A stretch of DNA of 26,510 nt from CAZPAH01 sp964584495. GTDB lineage: Bacteria > Krumholzibacteriota > Krumholzibacteriia > Krumholzibacteriales > Krumholzibacteriaceae. Shown here one piece after another: positions 22,441 to 26,510 of this stretch (position 1 is the first letter of the stretch; the number at the start of each line of letters is the position of its first letter). Below the pieces are notes generated by a model. That model did no database searches, had not been told where the DNA came from, and worked only from the letters and a program-made list of their open reading frames with translations. The stretch lies in contig CAZPAH010000028.1 of NCBI GenBank assembly GCA_964584495.1, positions 1 to 26,510 on the forward strand, read 5' to 3'. The position numbers and the translations under genes were made by a program.

Positions 22441-22476
22441 CAAGCCGGATGACGGGGAGTATTGATACCGGCATCA

Positions 22477-23238
22477 ATGCACGTAATGGAAATTGATAAT
22501 GAAAAGGATCTGGAGGCGTTGAAATGCGCCGAGAGGTTGCCGAAACATATAGCAATTATCATGGACGGCAACGGCCGCTGGGCCCAGAGGAGAAACCTGC
22601 CGAGAATAGCGGGACACAAGGTGGGTAGGGAGTCCGTCCGAAGTACGGTGAGAACCTGCGCGAAACTAGGTGTCGATGTCCTATCGCTCTATACGTTTTC
22701 CCTGGAAAACTGGCGCCGGCCGAAGGCCGAAGTCCAGGCATTGATGAGGTTTCTAAGGAATGTTCTCGAGTCGGAATACCTTGAGCTGAGGGACAACGAT
22801 ATCCGGCTGAAGGCTTCGGGTAAGCTGGAAATGCTTCCCGACAAGACCCGCAGGGCGCTTGACGCTACGATTGAGAAGCTTTCATCCAATACGGGAATGA
22901 TCCTTAATCTGTGCATCAGCTATGGCGGCCGGAGCGAGATAGTGGAAGCGGCCCGCAGGCTCGCCACCTCGGCGGTAAATGGGGATATACGGCCCGAATC
23001 GATAGATGAGAGGATCTTCTCGGAAAATCTCTATACGGCGGGTCTTCCGGATCCGGACCTGCTGATAAGAACAAGCGGAGAGTTGAGGATAAGCAATTTT
23101 TTCCTATGGCAGATAGCATACTGTGAAATAGTGGTTACCGATGTTCTCTGGCCGGATTTCAGGGAGAAAGACCTGTTGGCGGCGATAAGGGAGTATCTTG
23201 GAAGGGAACGAAGATTCGGCGCCGTCGATTCCGCCTGA
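22477..23238 (+). CDS. uppS: Undecaprenyl diphosphate synthase (cis-prenyltransferase)
   Basis: UppS condenses isopentenyl diphosphate onto farnesyl diphosphate to make the C55 lipid carrier for peptidoglycan and surface glycans. All cis-prenyltransferase motifs are present: HIAIIMDGNGRWAQ with the catalytic Asp, GHKVGRESVR, YTFSLENWRRP, ISYGGRSEIVEA and LPDPDLLIRTSGELRISNFFLWQIAYCE. FSLENW replaces the common FSTENW. The start is uncertain: ATG 22477, ATG 22486 and TTG 22462 are all in frame. GGGGAG at 22454-22459 is too close to the TTG and too far from the ATGs. From ATG 22477 the product is 253 residues, a normal length. Its substrate comes from the MEP pathway, of which dxr lies two genes downstream. 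Confidence 0.95.
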   Translation: MHVMEIDNEKDLEALKCAERLPKHIAIIMDGNGRWAQRRNLPRIAGHKVGRESVRSTVRTCAKLGVDVLSLYTFSLENWRRPKAEVQALMRFLRNVLESEYLELRDNDIRLKASGKLEMLPDKTRRALDATIEKLSSNTGMILNLCISYGGRSEIVEAARRLATSAVNGDIRPESIDERIFSENLYTAGLPDPDLLIRTSGELRISNFFLWQIAYCEIVVTDVLWPDFREKDLLAAIREYLGRERRFGAVDSA

Positions 23239-23246
23239 AAGAGATC

Positions 23247-24125
23247 ATGGAAGTTTCCGCGATGAAAATGGAAAAGGTCGAACACCGAAGTGGCAGGAAG
23301 GGCTCGGTGATCAAGAGAATACTCGCCGCGATCTTTTTTATTCCCTGTCTGCTCATCATTGCTAGAAGGGGTGGGATCTACTATGTGATCCTGATCGACA
23401 TGGTAATTCTCATCGGGTTGTGGGAATTCTACAAGATGATGGAGGCCAAGGGACTGAGCCCTTACAAAGCGATAGGAATGCTCAGCGGTATCGCCCTTTC
23501 ATGGTATATATTCTTCCAGCATGGTGTTTACTCTAATTTTCTGCTCAGTCTCATATTTATTAGCATAATGATCCTAGAGCTGGCAAGGAAGGAAAAGGGC
23601 CTATCGGTATATCATATATCCGTTACGATCTTCGGAGTATTCTATGTGGCCTGGCTGGGCAGCCATTTGATACTCCTGCGGGAACTCCCGCAGATCAAGG
23701 GGCTGGACTATTCGGTGGGCTTCTCCTTCGTAATTATCGTCTTCGCCCTAACCTGGTGCTACGATACCGGAGCGTACACGATAGGACGTTTGCTGGGAAG
23801 GCATAAGCTTTTTCCAGCCATATCCCCGGGCAAAACGGTCGAGGGGGCCGCCGGCGGCGTCATTTTCTCGATAGCGGGCATACTTATCGCAAGGAGCACG
23901 ATAGCCCATTACCTCGGCTTGACCGAGGCGATCCTTCTCGCTCTGGTATCGTCTGTTTTCGGCCAGCTCGGAGACCTGGTGGAATCGATGATTAAGAGGG
24001 ACGCGAAAATCAAGGATTCATCCGGTACGATTCCGGGGCACGGCGGTATTCTGGACAGGTTCGACTCCCTCCTTTTTACGGCACCACTTCTTTACTATAT
24101 TTTGAATTATTTCATTCTCGACTAG
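23247..24125 (+). CDS. cdsA: Phosphatidate cytidylyltransferase (CDP-diacylglycerol synthase)
   Basis: CdsA makes CDP-diacylglycerol from phosphatidate and CTP, the branch point for bacterial phospholipids. The 292-residue ORF is an integral membrane protein with about eight hydrophobic segments. The family signature lies near the C-terminus: SMIKRDAKIKDSSGTIPGHG followed by GILDRFDSL. The middle motifs WCYDTGAYTIGRLLGRH and SPGKTVEGAAGG are also typical. The first 20 residues are basic and cytoplasmic. ATG 23247 is eight bases after the uppS stop and has only a weak ribosome site, so translation is probably coupled to uppS. Confidence 0.96.
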   Translation: MEVSAMKMEKVEHRSGRKGSVIKRILAAIFFIPCLLIIARRGGIYYVILIDMVILIGLWEFYKMMEAKGLSPYKAIGMLSGIALSWYIFFQHGVYSNFLLSLIFISIMILELARKEKGLSVYHISVTIFGVFYVAWLGSHLILLRELPQIKGLDYSVGFSFVIIVFALTWCYDTGAYTIGRLLGRHKLFPAISPGKTVEGAAGGVIFSIAGILIARSTIAHYLGLTEAILLALVSSVFGQLGDLVESMIKRDAKIKDSSGTIPGHGGILDRFDSLLFTAPLLYYILNYFILD

Positions 24126-24141
24126 GAAAGGCCGGTTTCTG

Positions 24142-25305
24142 TTGAAAAGGATAGTAATTCTCGGATCAACCGGATCGATTGGGAAGGCGTCGGTCGAGAT
24201 AATCATGAGATCGCCCGTCGATTTCGAGGTTGCCGGTCTTACGACGAATTCGAATATAGAGGAGCTGGAAAGGCAGCTGGCCGTTTTTCCCCGAGCGAAA
24301 TACGCTGTTGGAAATATCGATGCCGCGAGGAGGCTCGCCGCCGGAAACGCCGGGATGGAAGACAGAAGCTTCGGTACCGGCCAGGAAGGGATAAGAAGAC
24401 TGATAGAAGAAACCCGCCCTGACCTCGTGATAAACGCCCTCGTGGGGATTGTGGGGCTTCCTCCGAGCATTACAGCCCTGGAAACGGGTTCTACACTGGC
24501 TCTTGCCAACAAGGAGTCGATGGTGACTGCCGGCGGGCTTATCAGGAAGATCGTTTCGCAGGATCCTGAAAGATTGATCCCGGTCGACAGCGAGCATTTT
24601 TCCCTCGGCAGGTGCCTCAGGGGGTACAAGGAGGATACCGCGGAGATAATCCTGACCGCCTCCGGAGGCCCGTTCAGGGGGAGAAGGCAGTCAAGCTTAT
24701 CGAAGGTGACGGTTGAGGAAGTTCTAGATCATCCTACCTGGAAAATGGGGAGAAAGATAACCGTCGACTCCGCCAACCTGTTTAATAAAGGACTTGAAGT
24801 TATAGAGGCACACAACCTATTTAATTATAGTTACGATAATATCAAAGTAGTAATTCACCCGCAATCGATCGTTCATTCCATAATCAGGTTGAATGATGGC
24901 TCCCTTCTGGCGTATCTGGGGCCCGCCGATATGAAGCTCCCGATACAAAGCGCCCTGCACTATCCCGAGATAGTCGAATTCGAGTGGAGAAAGCTCGGCC
25001 TTGATGATCTCGGCAGCCTGGATTTCTATCCTTTCGAGGAATCCAGATACCCCGCCTATGAGCTTGCCGTTCAAGCCGGGATGACCGGAGGAACGGCCCC
25101 CGCCGTCGTTAATGCGGCCGACGAGGTGGCGGTTGAATCGTTCCTGTCCGGGAGGATTGGATTTTTAACTATAGTCGACTGGATAGAGGAAGCGCTTGCT
25201 GCCCACCGTCCGGGAAAGGTCGATAAACTGGAAGACGTACTTGATGCCGATAGATGGACCAGGGAATTTCTCATGGGCCGGCACCGCGAGGCGGCCCCTG
25301 TTTGA
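24142..25305 (+). CDS. dxr: 1-deoxy-D-xylulose 5-phosphate reductoisomerase
   Basis: Dxr converts DXP to 2-C-methyl-D-erythritol 4-phosphate with NADPH and a divalent metal, the committed step of the MEP isoprenoid pathway and the target of fosmidomycin. The 387-residue ORF is full length. It has the NADPH site ILGSTGSIGKASVEII, LALANKESMVTAGG and the metal-binding IPVDSEHFSLGRCL. TASGGPFR, HPTWKMGRKITVDSANLFNKGLEVIEAHNLF, VVIHPQSIVHSI and LGPADMKLPIQSAL complete the set. It starts with TTG 24142; AGGAAAGG at 24124-24131 is upstream at a slightly long distance. It feeds isoprenoid precursors to uppS in the same operon. Confidence 0.97.
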   Translation: MKRIVILGSTGSIGKASVEIIMRSPVDFEVAGLTTNSNIEELERQLAVFPRAKYAVGNIDAARRLAAGNAGMEDRSFGTGQEGIRRLIEETRPDLVINALVGIVGLPPSITALETGSTLALANKESMVTAGGLIRKIVSQDPERLIPVDSEHFSLGRCLRGYKEDTAEIILTASGGPFRGRRQSSLSKVTVEEVLDHPTWKMGRKITVDSANLFNKGLEVIEAHNLFNYSYDNIKVVIHPQSIVHSIIRLNDGSLLAYLGPADMKLPIQSALHYPEIVEFEWRKLGLDDLGSLDFYPFEESRYPAYELAVQAGMTGGTAPAVVNAADEVAVESFLSGRIGFLTIVDWIEEALAAHRPGKVDKLEDVLDADRWTREFLMGRHREAAPV

Positions 25306-25315
25306 TGGAGGATAT

Positions 25316-26510
25316 ATGCTTATTACGATTGCAGCCTTTTTGTTTGTTCTGAGTGTTGTTGTATTGATCCACGAACTGGGGCATTTCCTGGTGGCCAAGA
25401 TGAACGGATTTTACGTTGTTACCTTCTCGTTCGGTTTCGGCCCTAAGTTGATAAAGAAGAGGATAGGGGAGACCGAGTACGCTATCTCGGCCCTGCCGTT
25501 CGGAGGCTACGTCAAATTCGCCGGGGATTCCGATGACGAGAAGAAAGACGATACGGATAAAATCGGGATAGCGGAAGACGAGGTCGAGATCCCCGAGGAA
25601 CGTCTTTACAGGAACAAGTCTCCCTTGCAGAGGATGGCCGTCGTTCTGGCCGGACCTTTCATGAACGCCTTCCTGGCCCTGATACTCTATATTTTCAGCG
25701 TTTGGTTCGGGGGGGTATTCATCGGGAACCCCGATAATATCGTGTTCCGTGTTATGGAGGATTCGCCGGCGGCAAAAGCCGGGTTTGTCGCCGGTGACAG
25801 GATCGAACGCGTCAACGGCAGGGTATTCAACGCCGATACCCGGCTTGCCGATCTCGTCGATTACGGTAAGGGCGTGAGCAATTCCTTCAGGGTTCTGAGG
25901 GGAGCGGATTCGCTGACGATCGATGTCATCCCCGTAATACGGGAGGGGGACGACAGGCCCACGCTCGGTATATACACGGCAAGCCTGCCGATGGTGGGCG
26001 ATGTCAAACGCGACAGCCCCGCTTTCAAGGCCGGAATGACAAAGGGATCCTTGATTCTCGCGGTCAACGATACGACGGTGAATACTTTCGTCGAGATGGT
26101 CGAGAAGATACATGGCAGGATTGGAATTCCCATGAAATTCGAATGGGAGAACGAAGGAAAACGTTTCTCGGCGATGATCACTCCCGTCGCCACGGACGCG
26201 CCGGCCGAAGGAGAACGCCTCGATGTCGTAAAGGTAGGCGCCATCGGTGTGGGCGAGTATTACGAGAAACTGGATATTTCCTTCCCGGATGCGGTGAAGT
26301 ACGGATCCCGGGCGTTCTACAACCTGCTCGGATCTATTCTCGATTTTCTTGGAAAGCTCGTTTCCGGCAAGGCGACTATAAGGGCGGTCGGAGGACCTCT
26401 AAGGGTAGGCGCGATGGCGGGGGAGATGGCTCGATGGGGATTCAACTACCTCATATCGTTTCTGGCCTTTTTCTCGCTGAACCTGGCGATATTCAATCTT
26501 CTTCCCGTGC
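25316..26510 (+). CDS. rseP: Site-2 protease RseP/RasP (3' end cut off by the window)
   Basis: RseP is an intramembrane zinc metalloprotease that cleaves anti-sigma factors and leftover signal peptides. About 398 residues are visible. The first membrane segment carries the zinc motif HELGH (residues 19-23). LPFGGYVKFAGD then marks the membrane-reentrant loop region, and QRMAVVLAGPFMNAFLALILYIF the second membrane segment. Two PDZ domains follow: the first holds MEDSPAAKAGFVAGDRIERVNG, the second VKRDSPAFKAGMTKG. The window ends in the third-membrane-segment motif NLAIFNLLPV, just before the expected metal-binding Asp. The start is ATG 25316 with GGAGGAT at 25307-25313, ten bases after dxr. 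An acidic insertion (SDDEKKDDTDK) lies between the first membrane segments. The dxr-rseP order is common. Confidence 0.95.
   Translation, partial: MLITIAAFLFVLSVVVLIHELGHFLVAKMNGFYVVTFSFGFGPKLIKKRIGETEYAISALPFGGYVKFAGDSDDEKKDDTDKIGIAEDEVEIPEERLYRNKSPLQRMAVVLAGPFMNAFLALILYIFSVWFGGVFIGNPDNIVFRVMEDSPAAKAGFVAGDRIERVNGRVFNADTRLADLVDYGKGVSNSFRVLRGADSLTIDVIPVIREGDDRPTLGIYTASLPMVGDVKRDSPAFKAGMTKGSLILAVNDTTVNTFVEMVEKIHGRIGIPMKFEWENEGKRFSAMITPVATDAPAEGERLDVVKVGAIGVGEYYEKLDISFPDAVKYGSRAFYNLLGSILDFLGKLVSGKATIRAVGGPLRVGAMAGEMARWGFNYLISFLAFFSLNLAIFNLLPV

Noticed and set aside
25271..26244. Minus-strand ORFs at the right end (280 and 127 residues)
   Set aside because: They are antisense to rseP, which is clearly real from HELGH, the PDZ domains and NLLPV.

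Overview
The window is a dense run of bacterial housekeeping genes, all on the + strand. I recognise 26 protein genes (25 conserved families plus one propeller lipoprotein), one tRNA and RNase P RNA. It starts inside grpE and ends inside rseP. There is no CRISPR array, insertion sequence, prophage, toxin-antitoxin pair or defence island. The organism looks like a diderm-type bacterium of moderate to high GC. It has a class A RNase P RNA, a group 1 sigma factor, the MEP pathway, RseP, and a YCF48/BNR-type secreted beta-propeller lipoprotein. The free use of AGG/AGA arginine codons and the unusual gene order suggest an uncultivated lineage, perhaps near the FCB supergroup. That placement is a guess that only phylogeny can settle.

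Layout. (1) 1-3435: grpE-dnaK-dnaJ chaperone operon, followed by rsmE (3536-4255). (2) 4269-11458: a near-consensus promoter drives yqeY-cvpA-mutS2-dnaG-rpoD, a version of the macromolecular synthesis operon that lacks rpsU at its head. (3) 11459-13296: a CAU-anticodon tRNA, a perfect inverted repeat, the propeller lipoprotein, its terminator, and a roughly 175-nt non-coding unit with a promoter-like element and a strong intrinsic terminator just before the next gene. (4) 13297-18509: a nucleic-acid and quality-control cluster of C4 zinc-ribbon/coiled-coil protein, RNase HI, rnpB with its own promoter, recJ, dtd, maf and yjbQ. (5) 18547-19511: promoter, rplM, rpsI. (6) 19613-26510: rpsB-tsf, then an intrinsic terminator or attenuator, then pyrH-frr-uppS-cdsA-dxr-rseP, an order found widely in bacteria.

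How the genes work together. Region 1 makes the Hsp70 system and an rRNA methylase. Region 2 couples primer synthesis to the main sigma factor and to a MutS2 nuclease/ribosome-rescue factor. Region 4 brings together RNA removal (RNase H), tRNA 5' maturation (RNase P), single-strand DNA degradation (RecJ), D-aminoacyl-tRNA proofreading (Dtd) and nucleotide sanitation (Maf). Regions 5 and 6 link translation factors to pyrimidine nucleotide supply, ribosome recycling, and lipid-carrier, phospholipid and isoprenoid synthesis.

The most interesting unexplained signals are in RNA rather than protein: a terminator with a possible competing antiterminator directly before pyrH, and the autonomous-looking transcript or leader before the zinc-ribbon gene. 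No convincing new multi-gene system is visible.
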